A DNA stretch of 64,000 nucleotides from Streptomyces fungicidicus (GCF_003665435.1 NZ_CP023407.1:1984001-2048000), one strand, 5' to 3'. Positions 21,972 through 32,507 are shown, counted from the stretch's first letter. Notes: a model not told the origin generated them from the letters alone. Numbers and translations: made by a program.

Positions 21972-23465
21972 TCAGACCGTTCCCAGCCTGTTCGCGGTGT
22001 GTACCGCGCGCAGCACCGCCGCCGCCTTGTTGCGGCACTCGGTGTCCTCCGCGACCGGGTCGGAATCGGCCACGATCCCCGCTCCGGCCTGCACGTACGC
22101 GGTGCCGTCCCGCAGCAGCGCGGTACGGATCGCGATCGCCGTGTCGGAGTCGCCGGCGAAGTCGAGGTAGCCGACGCAGCCGCCGTACAGCCCGCGCCGG
22201 GACGGTTCGAGTTCGTCGATGATCTGCAGGGCGCGCGGCTTGGGGGCGCCGGAGAGCGTGCCGGCCGGGAAGCAGGCGGTGAGCACGTCGAACGCGGTGC
22301 GCCCGGCGGTGACCCGCCCGGTGACCGTCGAGACGATGTGCATCACGTGCGAGTACCGCTCGAGCGACATGAAGTCGACGACCTCCACCGAGCCGGGTTC
22401 GCAGACCCGCCCGAGGTCGTTGCGCCCGAGGTCGACGAGCATCAGGTGCTCGGCCCGCTCCTTGGGGTCGGCGAGCAGTTCGTCGCCGAGCGCCTGGTCC
22501 TCCTGCGGGGTGGCGCCCCGGTGCCGGGTGCCGGCGATGGGGTGGACCATGGCCCGCCCGTCCTCGACCTTCACCAGTGCCTCGGGGGACGAGCCGACGA
22601 CGTCGAAGCCGTCGAAGCGGAACAGGTACATGTACGGGGACGGGTTGGTGGCCCGCAGCACCCGGTAGACGTCCAGGGCGCTCGCCGTGCACGGTGTCTC
22701 GAACCGCTGGGAGGGGACGACCTGGAAGGCCTCCCCCGCGCGGATGCGCTCCTTGATGTCCTCCACGGCCCGCCGGAAGTCGGGGCCGCCCCACAGCGCG
22801 GTGTAGTCGGGCAGCTCGGAGGGCGGCAGCACGGCGGGCGGCTGGGCCACCGCGCGGGTGAGGTCGGCCTCCATGGCGTCGAGGCGGGCCACGGCGTCGG
22901 CGTACGCCTCGTCGACGCCGGTCTCCAGGTCGTTGTGGTTGATCGCGTTGGCGATCAGCCAGACGGCCCCCTCCCAGTGGTCCATGACGGCGAGGTCGCT
23001 GGTGAGCAGCATGGTCAGCTCGGGCAGCCCGAGGTCGTCGCGCTCTCCGGGCCCGACCTTCTCCAGACGGCGCACGATGTCGTAGCCGAGGTAGCCGACC
23101 ATGCCGCCGGTGAAGGGAGGAAGGCCCAGGTCGTGGGCGAGGTCGCGGGGGGTGTGCAGTGCCTGCAGGGTGGCGCGCAGCGCGGCGAGCGGATCGCCGT
23201 CCACGGGGACGCCGACGGGCGGGGAGCCCTCCCAGTGGGCCTGTCCGGCGCGCTCGGTGAGGGTGGCGGCGGAGCGGACGCCGACGAAGGAGTAGCGGGA
23301 CCAGGAGCGGCCGTTCTCCGCGGACTCGAGGAGGAACGTGCCCGGGCGCTCGGCGGCGAGTTTGCGGTAGAGGGCGACCGGGGTGTCGCCGTCGGCGAGG
23401 AGCTTGCGGGTGACGGGGACGACCCGGCGGTCGGTGGCGAGCTTGCGGAACGTCTCGAGGTCCAT
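21972..23465 (-). CDS. trpE: Anthranilate synthase component I
   Basis: 497 aa; makes anthranilate from chorismate using ammonia from TrpG, which is not encoded in this window. The C-terminal chorismate-binding domain is clear: [47 protein letters not shown] and [14 protein letters not shown]. The N-terminal half carries the LLES region expected for tryptophan feedback inhibition. The start at MDLETFRK (23465) is 11 nt after the hisI stop; TAGGGT sits 8 nt before it, so it may also have a leaderless promoter. No tryptophan-rich leader peptide is visible upstream. Confidence 0.96.
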   Translation of the reverse strand: MDLETFRKLATDRRVVPVTRKLLADGDTPVALYRKLAAERPGTFLLESAENGRSWSRYSFVGVRSAATLTERAGQAHWEGSPPVGVPVDGDPLAALRATLQALHTPRDLAHDLGLPPFTGGMVGYLGYDIVRRLEKVGPGERDDLGLPELTMLLTSDLAVMDHWEGAVWLIANAINHNDLETGVDEAYADAVARLDAMEADLTRAVAQPPAVLPPSELPDYTALWGGPDFRRAVEDIKERIRAGEAFQVVPSQRFETPCTASALDVYRVLRATNPSPYMYLFRFDGFDVVGSSPEALVKVEDGRAMVHPIAGTRHRGATPQEDQALGDELLADPKERAEHLMLVDLGRNDLGRVCEPGSVEVVDFMSLERYSHVMHIVSTVTGRVTAGRTAFDVLTACFPAGTLSGAPKPRALQIIDELEPSRRGLYGGCVGYLDFAGDSDTAIAIRTALLRDGTAYVQAGAGIVADSDPVAEDTECRNKAAAVLRAVHTANRLGTV

Positions 23466-23476
23466 GGCGGCAGACC

Positions 23477-23857
23477 CTACTGACCCGGGGCGGGGGCGTC
23501 CGCCACCAGCACGTCGGCGTCGAAGCAGGTGCGGTCGCCGGTGTGGCAGGCGGCGCCCACCTGGTCGACCTTGACGAGCACGGTGTCGGCGTCGCAGTCC
23601 AGGGCGACGGATTTGACCCACTGGACGTGCCCGGAGGTGTCCCCCTTGACCCAGTACTCCTGGCGGCTGCGCGACCAGTAGGTGCAGCGGCCGGTGGTCA
23701 GCGTGCGATGCAGGGCCTCGTCGTCCATCCAGCCCAGCATCAGCACCTCTCCGGTGTCGTACTGCTGGGCGATGGCGGGCAGGAGGCCGTCGGGGCTGCG
23801 CTTGAGCCGCGCGGCGATCTCCGGGTCTAGGTTGCTGGGCCGGGGCGTGCTGGTCAT
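23477..23857 (-). CDS. hisI: Phosphoribosyl-AMP cyclohydrolase
   Basis: 126 aa, the stand-alone HisI type without a fused HisE domain. It opens the adenine ring of phosphoribosyl-AMP, a histidine step. Metal ligands are visible: the Asp run [12 protein letters not shown], the Cys of ALDCD, and the AACHTG and DRTCF cysteines. The start MTSTPRPS (23857) follows CACAAT by exactly 7 nt with no Shine-Dalgarno sequence. It lies next to trpE rather than with the his block at 25-31 kb, coupling one his gene to tryptophan synthesis. hisE is not in the window. Confidence 0.95.
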   Translation of the reverse strand: MTSTPRPSNLDPEIAARLKRSPDGLLPAIAQQYDTGEVLMLGWMDDEALHRTLTTGRCTYWSRSRQEYWVKGDTSGHVQWVKSVALDCDADTVLVKVDQVGAACHTGDRTCFDADVLVADAPAPGQ

Positions 23858-23941
23858 GCCGACCATTGTGCCGCGCGGGGGCGCCCGTCCCGCGCGGCCG
23901 TCCACTGGGCGGACCCTCCGTCCCGCCGTAGGCTGGCGTGC

Positions 23942-24577
23942 ATGTCGACCCATGCCAAGCGTGAACGACTTCTCCTGGCCGATCTGCTGGAGACGGCGGG
24001 CCCGGAGGCCCCGACTCTGTGCGAGGGCTGGACGACCCGGGACCTCGCCGCCCATGTGGTGGTGCGCGAGCGCCGCCCCGACGCCGCCGGCGGCATGCTG
24101 GTCAAGCAGCTGGCGGGGCGTCTGGAGCGGGTGATGGCGGAGTTCGCCGCCAAGCCGTACGAGGAGCTGATCCAGCTGATCCGGACGGGCCCGCCGCGCT
24201 TCTCACCCTTTTCGCTCAAGCAGGTGGACGAGCTGTCGAACATCGTGGAGTTCTACGTCCACACGGAGGACGTGCGCCGCGCGCAGCCCGACTGGACCCC
24301 GCGGGAACTCGACCCGGTGTTCCAGGACGCCCTGTGGTCGCGGCTGGAGCGTTCCGCGCGGCTGATGGGCCGCGGGGTGCCGACCGGTCTGGTGCTGCGC
24401 CGTCCGGACGGGCAGACGGCGGTGGCGCACCGCGGGGCCCCGGTGGTCACGGTGACCGGCGAGCCGTCCGAGCTGGTGCTGTTCGCGTACGGCCGGCAGA
24501 GCGCCGCCAAGGTCGGGCTGGACGGCGACGAGGACGCGATCGCGAAACTGCGCGAGACCAAGCAGCTCGGCATCTGA
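23942..24577 (+). CDS. DinB-like metal-binding protein (TIGR03085 type)
   Basis: 211 aa. It opens with the pattern of mycothiol-dependent maleylpyruvate isomerase-like proteins: a helical start, [22 protein letters not shown] carrying the first His ligand, and a later [12 protein letters not shown] with a second His. It matches the TIGR03085 subfamily from memory. A role as a mycothiol-using transferase is plausible for the family but unproven. TAGGCT ends 7 nt before the ATG, so the mRNA is probably leaderless. It diverges from hisI and is followed by a VOC gene on the same strand. Confidence 0.78.
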   Translation: MSTHAKRERLLLADLLETAGPEAPTLCEGWTTRDLAAHVVVRERRPDAAGGMLVKQLAGRLERVMAEFAAKPYEELIQLIRTGPPRFSPFSLKQVDELSNIVEFYVHTEDVRRAQPDWTPRELDPVFQDALWSRLERSARLMGRGVPTGLVLRRPDGQTAVAHRGAPVVTVTGEPSELVLFAYGRQSAAKVGLDGDEDAIAKLRETKQLGI

Positions 24578-24600
24578 ACCGGACCCGAAAGGCGCAGCTC

Positions 24601-24999
24601 GTGATCAAGGTGGCCATGACCAGCGTGTACGTCGACGACGTGGCGAAGGCGCACGCCTTCTACACCGATGTCCTCGGCTTCGAGACCCGCACGCACATGG
24701 ATCTGGGCGGCGGCACGCTGTTCGTCACGGTGGGCGCGCGGGAGGGCGCCCAGCGGGACCTGGAGCTGCTCCTGGAGCCGGGTCAGGGCCCCATCGCGGA
24801 GCCGTACCGCAGGGCGGTGCGCGAGGCGGGGCTGCCCGCCATCGTGTTCTCCGTGGACGACCTCCGCGCGGAGTACGAACGGCTCCGCGGGGAGGGCGTC
24901 CACTTCGTGCAGGACCCGGAGGAGCAGGGTCCGGTGGTCACCGCCCTGCTGGACGACACGGTCGGCAATCTGATCCAGCTGGCCCAGCCGGCCGGCTGA
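24601..24999 (+). CDS. VOC-family (glyoxalase-fold) protein
   Basis: 132 aa with the glyoxalase/bleomycin-resistance fold: two beta-alpha-beta-beta-beta halves beginning TSVYVDDVAKAHAFYTDVLG and AIVFSVDDLRAEYERLRGEG, ending DDTVGNLIQLAQP. Substrate unknown. The GTG start has AAAGGCG 8-9 nt upstream; an in-frame ATG lies 15 nt later. It follows the DinB-like gene by 23 nt and ends 3 nt from the convergent hisF stop. Confidence 0.85.
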   Translation: MIKVAMTSVYVDDVAKAHAFYTDVLGFETRTHMDLGGGTLFVTVGAREGAQRDLELLLEPGQGPIAEPYRRAVREAGLPAIVFSVDDLRAEYERLRGEGVHFVQDPEEQGPVVTALLDDTVGNLIQLAQPAG

Positions 25000-25002
25000 G
25001 CC

Positions 25003-25758
25003 TCACCGCACCGGGTGACCGGCGCCCCGCAGGGTCTCCTTGACCTGGCCGATGCGCAGGTCCCCGAAGTGGAAGACGGACGCGGCCAGCACGGCGTCCG
25101 CGCCGGCGGCGACCGCGGGCGGGAAGTCGTCGAGCCTTCCGGCGCCGCCGGAGGCGATCACCGGGACGCTGACGTGCTTGCGGACGGCGGCGATCATCTC
25201 GAGGTCGTAGCCGTCCTTGGTGCCGTCGGCGTCCATGGAGTTGAGCAGGATCTCCCCGGCGCCCAGCTCGGCGGCCCGGTGCGCCCACTCGACGGCGTCG
25301 ATGCCGGTGCCGCGGCGGCCGCCGTGCGTGGTGACCTCGAAGGTGCCGGAGTCCGTGCGCCGGGCGTCGACCGAGAGGACCAGGACCTGCCGGCCGAAGC
25401 GTTCGGCGATCTCACGGATGAGTTCGGGCCGGGCGATGGCCGCCGTGTTGACGCCCACCTTGTCGGCGCCCGCGCGGAGCAGCTTGTCCACGTCCTCCGC
25501 GGTGCGGACGCCGCCGCCCACCGTGAGCGGGATGAAGACCTGCTCGGCGGTGCGGCGCACCACGTCGTAGGTCGTCTCGCGGTTGCCCGACGAGGCGGTG
25601 ATGTCCAGGAACGTCAGCTCGTCGGCGCCCTCGGCGTCGTACACCTTGGCCATCTCGACGGGGTCGCCCGCGTCGCGCAGGTTCTGGAAGTTGACGCCCT
25701 TGACGACCCGGCCGCCGTCCACGTCCAGGCAGGGGATGACTCGGACCGCCAGAGTCAT
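25003..25758 (-). CDS. hisF: Imidazole glycerol phosphate synthase, cyclase subunit
   Basis: 251 aa TIM barrel; with HisH it makes the imidazole ring and releases AICAR. The catalytic Asp residues are D12 ([15 protein letters not shown]) and D131 (VLSVDARR), with phosphate-binding loops TVGGGVRT and IASGGAG. The ATG overlaps the upstream ridA gene by 4 nt. A convergent VOC gene lies 3 nt beyond its stop, leaving no room for a dedicated terminator. Confidence 0.97.
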   Translation of the reverse strand: MTLAVRVIPCLDVDGGRVVKGVNFQNLRDAGDPVEMAKVYDAEGADELTFLDITASSGNRETTYDVVRRTAEQVFIPLTVGGGVRTAEDVDKLLRAGADKVGVNTAAIARPELIREIAERFGRQVLVLSVDARRTDSGTFEVTTHGGRRGTGIDAVEWAHRAAELGAGEILLNSMDADGTKDGYDLEMIAAVRKHVSVPVIASGGAGRLDDFPPAVAAGADAVLAASVFHFGDLRIGQVKETLRGAGHPVR

Positions 25759-26159
25759 GAATTCACGGCTCCTCTGAATGCTTCCAGTTCCACTGAGACC
25801 AGTACGCGCGAGTCGACGAAGCCCTCGACCACCAGCAGGGTGGTGACCGGGCGCACGGCGTCGAACAGTTCCTTGTGGGCGCGTCCGGCCGCGTCCACGT
25901 CCCGCGCGTGGGCGAGGTGGACGCGGGTGCGGATCACGGACTCGATGCCGAGCCCGAACTCGGCGATCGCCTCCAGCGCGCCGGCGAAGGCCACCTTGGC
26001 CTGCTCGTACGGGTCGCCCTCGCCGTACAGCACGTCGCCCCGGAACGAGGTCGTGCCCGCCACCAGGACGCGGTCGCCCGCCGCCACGGCGCGCGCGAAG
26101 CCGAACGACTCCTCCCAGGGGTTCGTGCTCTGCACGCGCCGCACGGCATCGCTCGTCAT
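25755..26159 (-). CDS. RidA/YjgF-family protein
   Basis: 134 aa, the trimeric RidA/YjgF fold, whose best known role is hydrolysis of reactive enamine/imine intermediates from PLP enzymes. Seen: [43 protein letters not shown] and a C-terminal [15 protein letters not shown]. The usual substrate-binding Arg is expected near [11 protein letters not shown]. It is inserted between hisF and priA with 4-nt overlaps on both sides, so it is made with histidine enzymes; its role there is unclear. Confidence 0.85.
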   Translation of the reverse strand: MTSDAVRRVQSTNPWEESFGFARAVAAGDRVLVAGTTSFRGDVLYGEGDPYEQAKVAFAGALEAIAEFGLGIESVIRTRVHLAHARDVDAAGRAHKELFDAVRPVTTLLVVEGFVDSRVLVSVELEAFRGAVNS

Positions 26160-26881
26160 CGGGACACAGCCTCCAGAGCCTCTTCCAGGGTGAACGCCTC
26201 GGCGTACAGCGCCTTCCCGACGATGGAGCCCTCGACACCGAGCGGCACCAGCGCGGCGATGGCACGCAGGTCGTCCAGGGAGGAGACGCCGCCGGAGGCG
26301 ACCACCGGGCGGTCGGTGGCGGCGCAGACGTTCCTCAGCAGCTCCAGGTTGGGACCCTGGAGGGTGCCGTCCTTGGCGATGTCGGTGACGACGTAGCGGG
26401 AGCAGCCCTCCTTGTTGAGGCGGTCCAGCGTCTCGTAGAGGTCGCCGCCGTCGCGGGTCCAGCCGCGTCCGCGCAGGGTGGTGCCGCGCACGTCGAGGCC
26501 GACGGCGATCTTGTCGCCGTGCTCGGCGATGACCTTGGCGACCCACTCGGGGGTCTCCAGGGCGGCGGTGCCGAGGTTGACGCGGGTGCAGCCGGTGGCG
26601 AGGGCGGCGGCGAGGGTGTCGTCGTCGCGGATGCCGCCGGACAGCTCGACCTTGATGTCCATCGCCCCGGCGACCTCGGCGATCAGCGCGCGGTTGTCGC
26701 CGGTGCCGAAGGCGGCGTCCAGGTCCACCAGGTGCAGCCACTCGGCGCCGGAGCGCTGCCAGGCGAGGGCGGCCTCCAGCGGGGAGCCGTACGAGGTTTC
26801 CGTCCCGGACTCGCCGTGCACCAGGCGGACGGCCTGGCCGTCGCGGACGTCGACGGCGGGCAGGAGTTCGAGCTTGGCCAT
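26156..26881 (-). CDS. priA: Bifunctional phosphoribosyl isomerase (HisA/TrpF)
   Basis: 241 aa TIM barrel. In streptomycetes PriA isomerises both ProFAR (histidine) and phosphoribosyl anthranilate (tryptophan), replacing a missing TrpF; that is established for the family. Here the two catalytic acids are D11 ([10 protein letters not shown]) and D130 (VGLDVRG), with the PriA-type loop [10 protein letters not shown] that carries the Arg/Trp used to switch substrates. No trpF occurs among the trp genes of the window, consistent with the dual role. It lies 4 nt after hisH and overlaps ridA. Confidence 0.95.
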   Translation of the reverse strand: MAKLELLPAVDVRDGQAVRLVHGESGTETSYGSPLEAALAWQRSGAEWLHLVDLDAAFGTGDNRALIAEVAGAMDIKVELSGGIRDDDTLAAALATGCTRVNLGTAALETPEWVAKVIAEHGDKIAVGLDVRGTTLRGRGWTRDGGDLYETLDRLNKEGCSRYVVTDIAKDGTLQGPNLELLRNVCAATDRPVVASGGVSSLDDLRAIAALVPLGVEGSIVGKALYAEAFTLEEALEAVSR

Positions 26882-26885
26882 GTCT

Positions 26886-27527
26886 CTACAGGGTTCCGAT
26901 CCAGTTGGTGAGGAGCTGGGCGCCGGCGTCGCCGGACTTCTCGGGGTGGAACTGGGTGGCCCACAGGGCGCCGTTCTCCACGGCCGCGACGAAGGGCTCG
27001 CCGTGCGTGGACCAGGTGACCAGCGGGGCGCGCATCGCCGGGTTCGTGGTCTGCAGGCTCCAGTCGTGGACGGCGTAGGAGTGCACGAAGTAGAAGCGGG
27101 CGTCCGCGTCGAGGCCGGCGAACAGCTCGGAGCCCGCCGGGGCGTCCACGGTGTTCCAGCCCATGTGGGGCACGATGTCGGCCTGGAGCGGCTCGACCGA
27201 GCCGGGCCACTCGTCGAGGCCCTCGGTCTCGACGCCGTGCTCGATGCCCCGCGCGAAGAGGATCTGCATGCCGACGCAGATGCCCATCACCGGGCGGCCG
27301 CCGGAGAGCCGGCGGTCGACGATCCAGTCGCCGCGCGCCTCCTTGAGCCCCTTCATGCAGGCGGCGAAGGCACCGACGCCGGGGACCAGCAGTCCGTCGG
27401 CGTTCATGGCGCGGTCGAAGTCACGGGTGATCTCGACGTCGGCCCCTGCGCGGGCGAGCGCGCGCTCGGCGGAGCGGACGTTGCCGAAGCCGTAGTCGAA
27501 GACGACGACCTTCCGGGTGGTGCTCAC
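26886..27527 (-). CDS. hisH: Imidazole glycerol phosphate synthase, glutaminase subunit
   Basis: 213 aa class I glutamine amidotransferase supplying ammonia to HisF. The triad is complete: C84 ([10 protein letters not shown]), H194 and E196 (QFHPEKSG). The oxyanion region LLVPGVGAF is present. The GTG start is 4 nt after the stop of a 52-aa membrane peptide gene, and priA follows after 4 nt. Confidence 0.97.
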   Translation of the reverse strand: MSTTRKVVVFDYGFGNVRSAERALARAGADVEITRDFDRAMNADGLLVPGVGAFAACMKGLKEARGDWIVDRRLSGGRPVMGICVGMQILFARGIEHGVETEGLDEWPGSVEPLQADIVPHMGWNTVDAPAGSELFAGLDADARFYFVHSYAVHDWSLQTTNPAMRAPLVTWSTHGEPFVAAVENGALWATQFHPEKSGDAGAQLLTNWIGTL

Positions 27528-27531
27528 CCGC

Positions 27532-27690
27532 TCACACCTCCAGTCGCAGGAGTCCGGCGCCGAGACACATCACGGCGCCGATCGACAGCAGCACGATCAG
27601 GCTGGTGGGCATCTTCTGCTTGGCGAAGGAGATGATCCCGCCGACGAAGAAGAGACCGACGACGATCAGGACGGTGGACAGACCGTTCAT
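27532..27690 (-). CDS. 52-aa membrane peptide between hisB and hisH
   Basis: A short ORF of 52 codons with two hydrophobic helices (about 5-20 and 30-48) joined by a small basic loop ([10 protein letters not shown]), ending RLEV. Start ATG 27690 is 3 nt after the hisB stop; its stop is 4 nt before the hisH start, so it fits tightly into the his operon with no wasted bases, the best evidence that it is real. No family is recognised and there is no motif to suggest a function. Confidence 0.7.
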   Translation of the reverse strand: MNGLSTVLIVVGLFFVGGIISFAKQKMPTSLIVLLSIGAVMCLGAGLLRLEV

Positions 27691-27693
27691 GGC

Positions 27694-28287
27694 TTACAGC
27701 GCGCCCTTCGTGGAAGGCAGGATGCCGGCCGCGCGCGGGTCGCGCTCGGACGCGTAGCGCAGGGCGCGGGCGAGGGCCTTGAACTGGCACTCCACGATGT
27801 GGTGCGCGTTGCGCCCGTAGGGCACGTGCACGTGCAGCGCGACCTGGGCCTGGGCGACGAAGGACTCCAGGATGTGCCGGGTCATCGTGGTGTCGTACTC
27901 GCCGATCATCGGCGCCATCTTCTCGGGCTCGGTGTGCACGAGGTAGGGGCGGCCGGAGAGGTCGACGGTGACCTGGGCGAGGGAATCGTCCAGCGGGACC
28001 GTGCAGTTGCCGAAGCGGTAGATGCCCACCTTGTCGCCGAGCGCCTGCCTGAAGGCGGCGCCGAGCGCGAGGGCGGTGTCCTCGATGGTGTGGTGGGAGT
28101 CGATGTGCAGGTCGCCCTCGGTCTTCACGGTCAGGTCGAACAGACCGTGCCGGCCGAGCTGGTCGAGCATGTGGTCGTAGAAGCCGACCCCGGTGGAGAT
28201 CTCGGTCCTTCCGGTGCCGTCGAGGTCGATCTCGACGAGGACGGACGTCTCCTTGGTGGTGCGTTCCACTCGTCCTACGCGGGTCAT
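27694..28287 (-). CDS. hisB: Imidazoleglycerol-phosphate dehydratase
   Basis: 197 aa, the single-function form without the phosphatase domain of E. coli HisB. The duplicated metal-binding motifs are [14 protein letters not shown] and the second His/Glu set in [16 protein letters not shown]. The start overlaps the hisC stop by 4 nt (ATGA). Confidence 0.97.
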   Translation of the reverse strand: MTRVGRVERTTKETSVLVEIDLDGTGRTEISTGVGFYDHMLDQLGRHGLFDLTVKTEGDLHIDSHHTIEDTALALGAAFRQALGDKVGIYRFGNCTVPLDDSLAQVTVDLSGRPYLVHTEPEKMAPMIGEYDTTMTRHILESFVAQAQVALHVHVPYGRNAHHIVECQFKALARALRYASERDPRAAGILPSTKGAL

Positions 28288-29399
28288 GCGCTCTGCTCCT
28301 GTTCCTTCTTCAGATCACGTGCCGCGTCCAGGAACGCGTCGTTCTCGGCCGGGGTGCCCGCGGTGACCCGCAGCCATCCCGGTACGCCGTTGTCCCGGAC
28401 CAGGACGCCCCGGTCGAGGATCTTCCGCCAGACGGCGTGGGAGTCCTCGAACCTGCCGAACTGGACGAAGTTCGCGTCGGACTCGGTGACCTCGTAGCCG
28501 AGGTCACGCAGTCCGGCGACCAGCCGGTCCCGCTCGGTCTTCAGCTGCTCGACGTAGCCCAGCAGCGTGTCCGTGTGCTCCAGGGCGGCCAGCGCGGTCG
28601 CCTGGGTGACCGCGGACAGGTGGTACGGCAGCCGGACGAGCTGGACGGCGTCGACGACGGCCGGGTGCGCGGCGAGGTAGCCCAGGCGCAGGCCGGCCGC
28701 GCCGAACGCCTTCGACATGGTGCGGGAGACGACGAGGTTCGGCCGGCCCTCGAGGAGCGGCAGCAGCGAGGCGCCGTGGCTGAACTCGACGTAGGCCTCG
28801 TCCACGATCACCATCGACGGCTTCGCCGCCTGCGCGGCCTCGTACAGGGCGAGCACCGCCTCGGCCGGGACCGCGTTGCCGGTGGGGTTGTTGGGGGTGG
28901 TGACGAAGACGACGTCGGGGCGGTGCTCGGCGATCGCCTTCTCGGCGGCGGGCACGTCGACGGTGAAGTCCTCGTGGCGCGGGCCGGAGATCCAGCCGGT
29001 GCCGGTGCCGCGCGCGATGAGGGCGTGCATCGAGTACGACGGCTCGAAGCCGATCGCGGTGCGGCCGGGCCCGCCGAAGGTCTGCAGCAGCTGCTGGATG
29101 ACCTCGTTGGAGCCGTTGGCGGCCCACACGTTCTCCACGCCGACCGGGTGTCCGGCGGTCTTCGTCAGGTACTCGGCCAGCCGGGTGCGCAGCTCGACCG
29201 CGTCCCGGTCGGGGTAGCGGTTGAGCTGCCGGGCGGCCTCACGGACCCGCTCGGCGATCCGCTCGACCAGCGGCTCGGGCAGCGGGTAGGGGTTCTCGTT
29301 GGTGTTCAGCCGTACGGGGACGTCCAGCTGGGGCGCGCCGTAGGGGGACTTGCCGCGCAGCTCGTCCCGTACGGGGAGGTCGTCGATTCCGAAGCTCAC
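28284..29399 (-). CDS. hisC: Histidinol-phosphate aminotransferase
   Basis: 371 aa fold-type I PLP enzyme. The PLP lysine is K230 ([17 protein letters not shown]); other ligands are seen in TTPNNPTGN and [11 protein letters not shown], and LNTNENPYP is the typical start. The GTG overlaps the hisD stop (GTGA), and hisB follows with a 4-nt overlap. Confidence 0.97.
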   Translation of the reverse strand: MSFGIDDLPVRDELRGKSPYGAPQLDVPVRLNTNENPYPLPEPLVERIAERVREAARQLNRYPDRDAVELRTRLAEYLTKTAGHPVGVENVWAANGSNEVIQQLLQTFGGPGRTAIGFEPSYSMHALIARGTGTGWISGPRHEDFTVDVPAAEKAIAEHRPDVVFVTTPNNPTGNAVPAEAVLALYEAAQAAKPSMVIVDEAYVEFSHGASLLPLLEGRPNLVVSRTMSKAFGAAGLRLGYLAAHPAVVDAVQLVRLPYHLSAVTQATALAALEHTDTLLGYVEQLKTERDRLVAGLRDLGYEVTESDANFVQFGRFEDSHAVWRKILDRGVLVRDNGVPGWLRVTAGTPAENDAFLDAARDLKKEQEQSA

Positions 29400-30736
29400 T
29401 TGTTCTCAGGCACCTTCCACCCGAACCTCGCCTTGATCGCCGCGCCGTGCGCGGGCAGGTCCTCCGCCTCCGCCAGCGTCACCACGTGGTGCGCGACCTC
29501 GGCCAGCGCGTCCTCGGTGTAGTCGACGATGTGGATGCCGCGCAGGAAGGACTGGACGGACAGGCCCGAGGAGTGACAGGCGCAGCCGCCGGTGGGCAGC
29601 ACGTGGTTGGAGCCGGCCGCGTAGTCGCCGAGGGAGACGGGCGACCAGGGTCCGACGAAGACCGCGCCCGCGTTGCGCACCCGGCCGGCGACGGCGGCGG
29701 CGTCCGCGGTCTGGATCTCCAGGTGCTCCGCGCCGTAGGCGTCGACGACGCGCAGGCCCTCGTCGACGCCGTCGACCAGGACGATGGCGGACTGGTGGCC
29801 CTTGAGCGCCGGGACGATCCGGTCGTCGATGTGCCGGGTGGCGGCGACCTGCGTCTGCAGTTCCTTCTCCACCGCGTCCGCGAGGTCGCCGGAGTCGGTG
29901 ACCAGGACGGCGGCGGCCAGCGGGTCGTGCTCGGCCTGGCTGATCAGGTCGGAGGCGACGTGCACCGGGTCGGCCGTGGAGTCCGCGAGGATCGCGATCT
30001 CGGTGGGGCCGGCCTCGGCGTCGATGCCGATGCGTCCGGTGAAGTAGCGCTTGGCGGCGGCGACCCAGATGTTGCCGGGGCCGGTGACCATGTTGGCCGG
30101 CGGGCAGGACTCGGTGCCGTACGCGAACATCGCGACGGCGGTGGCGCCGCCGGCCGCGTAGACCTCGTCGACGCCGAGCAGGGCGCAGGCCGCGAGGATG
30201 GTGGGGTGCGGCAGCCCGCCGAAGTCGGCCTGGGCCGGGGAGGCGAGCGCGAGGGACGGGACGCCGGCCTCCTGGGCGGGCACCACGTTCATGATCACGG
30301 AGGACGGGTAGACGGACCGCCCGCCGGGCGCGTAGAGGCCCACGCGGTCGACCGGGACCCACTTCTCGGTGACCGTGCCGCCGGGCACGACCTGGGTGGT
30401 GTGCGTGTCGCGGCGCTGCGCGCGGTGGACCAGCCGGGCGCGCCGGATGGACTCCTCCAGGGCCGCGCGCACGGCCGGGTCCAGTTCCTCCAGGGCGCGG
30501 CCGAGGGCTGCGGCCGGGACCCGCACCCGGTCGAGCCTGACGCCGTCGAACCGCTCGGCGAAGTCGATCAGCGCCGCGTCGCCGCGATGATGCACGTCCT
30601 CGCAGATGGGCCGCACCTTCTCCAGGGCGGCCGCCACGTCGAAGTCGGCTCGGGGCAGCAAGTCGCGCAGGGCGGGGCCCTCGGGGAGGGCGTCGCCGCG
30701 CAGATCGATTCGGGCCAGGAAGGAATGTTGCAGCAC
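29396..30736 (-). CDS. hisD: Histidinol dehydrogenase
   Basis: 446 aa from the GTG at 30736; it oxidises histidinol to histidine in two NAD+ steps with a Zn2+ ion. Seen: [49 protein letters not shown] (metal ligands) and GTNHVLPT-like [13 protein letters not shown] longer frame exists upstream, but the chosen GTG is preceded by GAGAAT with a 7-nt gap and no ribosome site, fitting a leaderless start for the whole hisDCB-x-HA-ridA-hisF operon. It diverges from the gene at 30930. Confidence 0.95.
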   Translation of the reverse strand: MLQHSFLARIDLRGDALPEGPALRDLLPRADFDVAAALEKVRPICEDVHHRGDAALIDFAERFDGVRLDRVRVPAAALGRALEELDPAVRAALEESIRRARLVHRAQRRDTHTTQVVPGGTVTEKWVPVDRVGLYAPGGRSVYPSSVIMNVVPAQEAGVPSLALASPAQADFGGLPHPTILAACALLGVDEVYAAGGATAVAMFAYGTESCPPANMVTGPGNIWVAAAKRYFTGRIGIDAEAGPTEIAILADSTADPVHVASDLISQAEHDPLAAAVLVTDSGDLADAVEKELQTQVAATRHIDDRIVPALKGHQSAIVLVDGVDEGLRVVDAYGAEHLEIQTADAAAVAGRVRNAGAVFVGPWSPVSLGDYAAGSNHVLPTGGCACHSSGLSVQSFLRGIHIVDYTEDALAEVAHHVVTLAEAEDLPAHGAAIKARFGWKVPENK

Positions 30737-30929
30737 GTACCCAATTCTCTCAGACCCGCGCCGTGAGCCGTCCGCGCGTTCCAGTGGCTGATACGGACCC
30801 CTCACGGTAACGGTCCGCGCACATATTCGAGATCCACCTCACTTTCCGTGTTCAACCTGTCACCGCACCGGGCATCACCGGTTGTACGAAGGGACGAACC
30901 GACGAGTAGGTGAGGAGGAGGGGAGTTCC

Positions 30930-32507
30930 GTGACCGAGCGGGTGGGACCGGGCGGCGCAGGGCCGCCGGAGCACCTGACCGCCCCGGAGGCCGGGATGTG
31001 GCAGGCCTTCCGCAACGGCACCGTGTACGACCTGAGCAGCGGGGACACGGTGGTCGACGATCCGCACGGAGGGCATCCGTGGGGTCCCGAGCGGACGGTC
31101 CGGGCCCGTGTCGTGTGCTGGCTGCTGCTGGACGGTCCGCCGGCCCTGGCCGGCCGGGTCTCGTCGCTGAAGCTGGCCGGGGTGCAGATCAGCGGCGCGC
31201 TGGACCTCGCGGGCGGCATCGTGGTGCCGTACGTGGAGATGCGCGCCTGCCGCTTCGAGCGGGACGTGCTGCTGCCGGAGGCCCGCTTCACGACCGTGCG
31301 GATGGTGGACTGCTCGATACCCCGGCTGGAGGCGGCGCGGCTGCACACCGAGGGCGATCTGCATCTGCCGCGCTGCCGGTTCCCGGGCGGCATACGGCTC
31401 ACCGACGCGCGGATCGGCACCGATCTGATGCTCAACCAGGCGGTCGTGCACCGGGACCGCAGCGGCCGCTCGCTGGCGGCCGACGGCATGAACGTCGGCC
31501 AGGACCTGCAGGCGGAGATGCTGGAGTCGTACGGCGAGCTGAGCCTGCGCGGCGCGACCATAGGCGTGTCGCTGAGCCTGCGCGGCGCCCGGCTGGTCAA
31601 CCCGTACACCCGGCTCGCGCTGAACGCGCCGCAGCTGACCGTGGAACGCTCGCTGTATCTGACCCCGGCGGGGGTGGGCGCCCAGGCGCGCAGCGGGATG
31701 ACGCCGGCCCGCGGGACGCGGATCCGGCGCTTCGAGTGCGAGGGCGGGGTGCGGCTGGACGACGGGCGGTTCGGGGACGCGGTCGACTTCGAGGGCGCCC
31801 GGTTCACGTTCACCGACGAGCAGGAGCTGTCGCTGCGCCGGGTGCAGACGCCGGAGCTGCGCTTCCTCGGGGAGCGGCCGGCCCGCGGCCGGGTGGTGCT
31901 GTCGGGGGCCCGGGTGGTGAACCTGATGGACAGGGCCGACAGCTGGCCGGGCCCCGGCCGGCTGCACATGGGCGGCTTCGCCTACGAGAACCTGGTGCCG
32001 CGCGGGCCGTTCCCGCTGGCGCTGCGGCTGCGCTGGGTGGACGCGGCGAGCGCCGAGTACAACCCGGAGCCGTACGAGCGGCTGGCGGCCGTGCTGCGGG
32101 AGGGCGGGGAGGACGAGGACGCCCGTGAGGTGCTGCTCGCCAAGCAGCGCCGCCGCCGCGAGAGCCTGCCGGTGGCGGCCAAGCTGTGGGGTTACGCACA
32201 GGACTGGACGGTCGCCTACGGATACCGTCCGGGGCGGGCCGCGGTGTGGATGGCGGTGCTGTGGGCCGCCGGGTCGCTGGCCTTCGCGCGTGGCGATCAT
32301 CCGCCGCTGAAGAGCGGTGAGCACCCCGCCTGGAACCCGGCCCTCTTCGCCCTGGACCTGCTGCTGCCCGTGATCGACCTGGGTCAGGTGGGGTTCTGGC
32401 AGCTGCGCGGCGGCTGGCAGTGGCTGTCGGCCGCGTTCATCCTGCTGGGCTGGATCCTGGCGACGACGGTGGCGGCGGGCGCGACCCGGACCCTGCGGCG
32501 TACGTAG
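30930..32507 (+). CDS. Beta-helix-like membrane-anchored protein, function unknown
   Basis: 525 aa. Residues about 70-330 hold repeated short strands rich in patterns such as GVQISGALDLAG, ARIGTDLMLNQ and GATIGVSLSLRGARLVN, as in pentapeptide-type beta-helices. A charged linker (LLAKQRRRRESLPV) follows, then two hydrophobic stretches near the C-terminus (AVWMAVLWAAGSLAFA and LSAAFILLGWILATTVAAG). Relatives are, from memory, sometimes labelled oxidoreductase, but no nucleotide or cofactor motif is seen. The GTG start is supported by GAGGAGGAGGGG about 6 nt upstream. It diverges from hisD. Confidence 0.75.
   Translation: MTERVGPGGAGPPEHLTAPEAGMWQAFRNGTVYDLSSGDTVVDDPHGGHPWGPERTVRARVVCWLLLDGPPALAGRVSSLKLAGVQISGALDLAGGIVVPYVEMRACRFERDVLLPEARFTTVRMVDCSIPRLEAARLHTEGDLHLPRCRFPGGIRLTDARIGTDLMLNQAVVHRDRSGRSLAADGMNVGQDLQAEMLESYGELSLRGATIGVSLSLRGARLVNPYTRLALNAPQLTVERSLYLTPAGVGAQARSGMTPARGTRIRRFECEGGVRLDDGRFGDAVDFEGARFTFTDEQELSLRRVQTPELRFLGERPARGRVVLSGARVVNLMDRADSWPGPGRLHMGGFAYENLVPRGPFPLALRLRWVDAASAEYNPEPYERLAAVLREGGEDEDAREVLLAKQRRRRESLPVAAKLWGYAQDWTVAYGYRPGRAAVWMAVLWAAGSLAFARGDHPPLKSGEHPAWNPALFALDLLLPVIDLGQVGFWQLRGGWQWLSAAFILLGWILATTVAAGATRTLRRT

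Noticed and set aside
23466..23500. Tryptophan attenuator leader peptide before trpE
   Set aside because: Only 11 nt separate hisI and trpE; no Trp-codon-rich short ORF or alternative hairpins are present.
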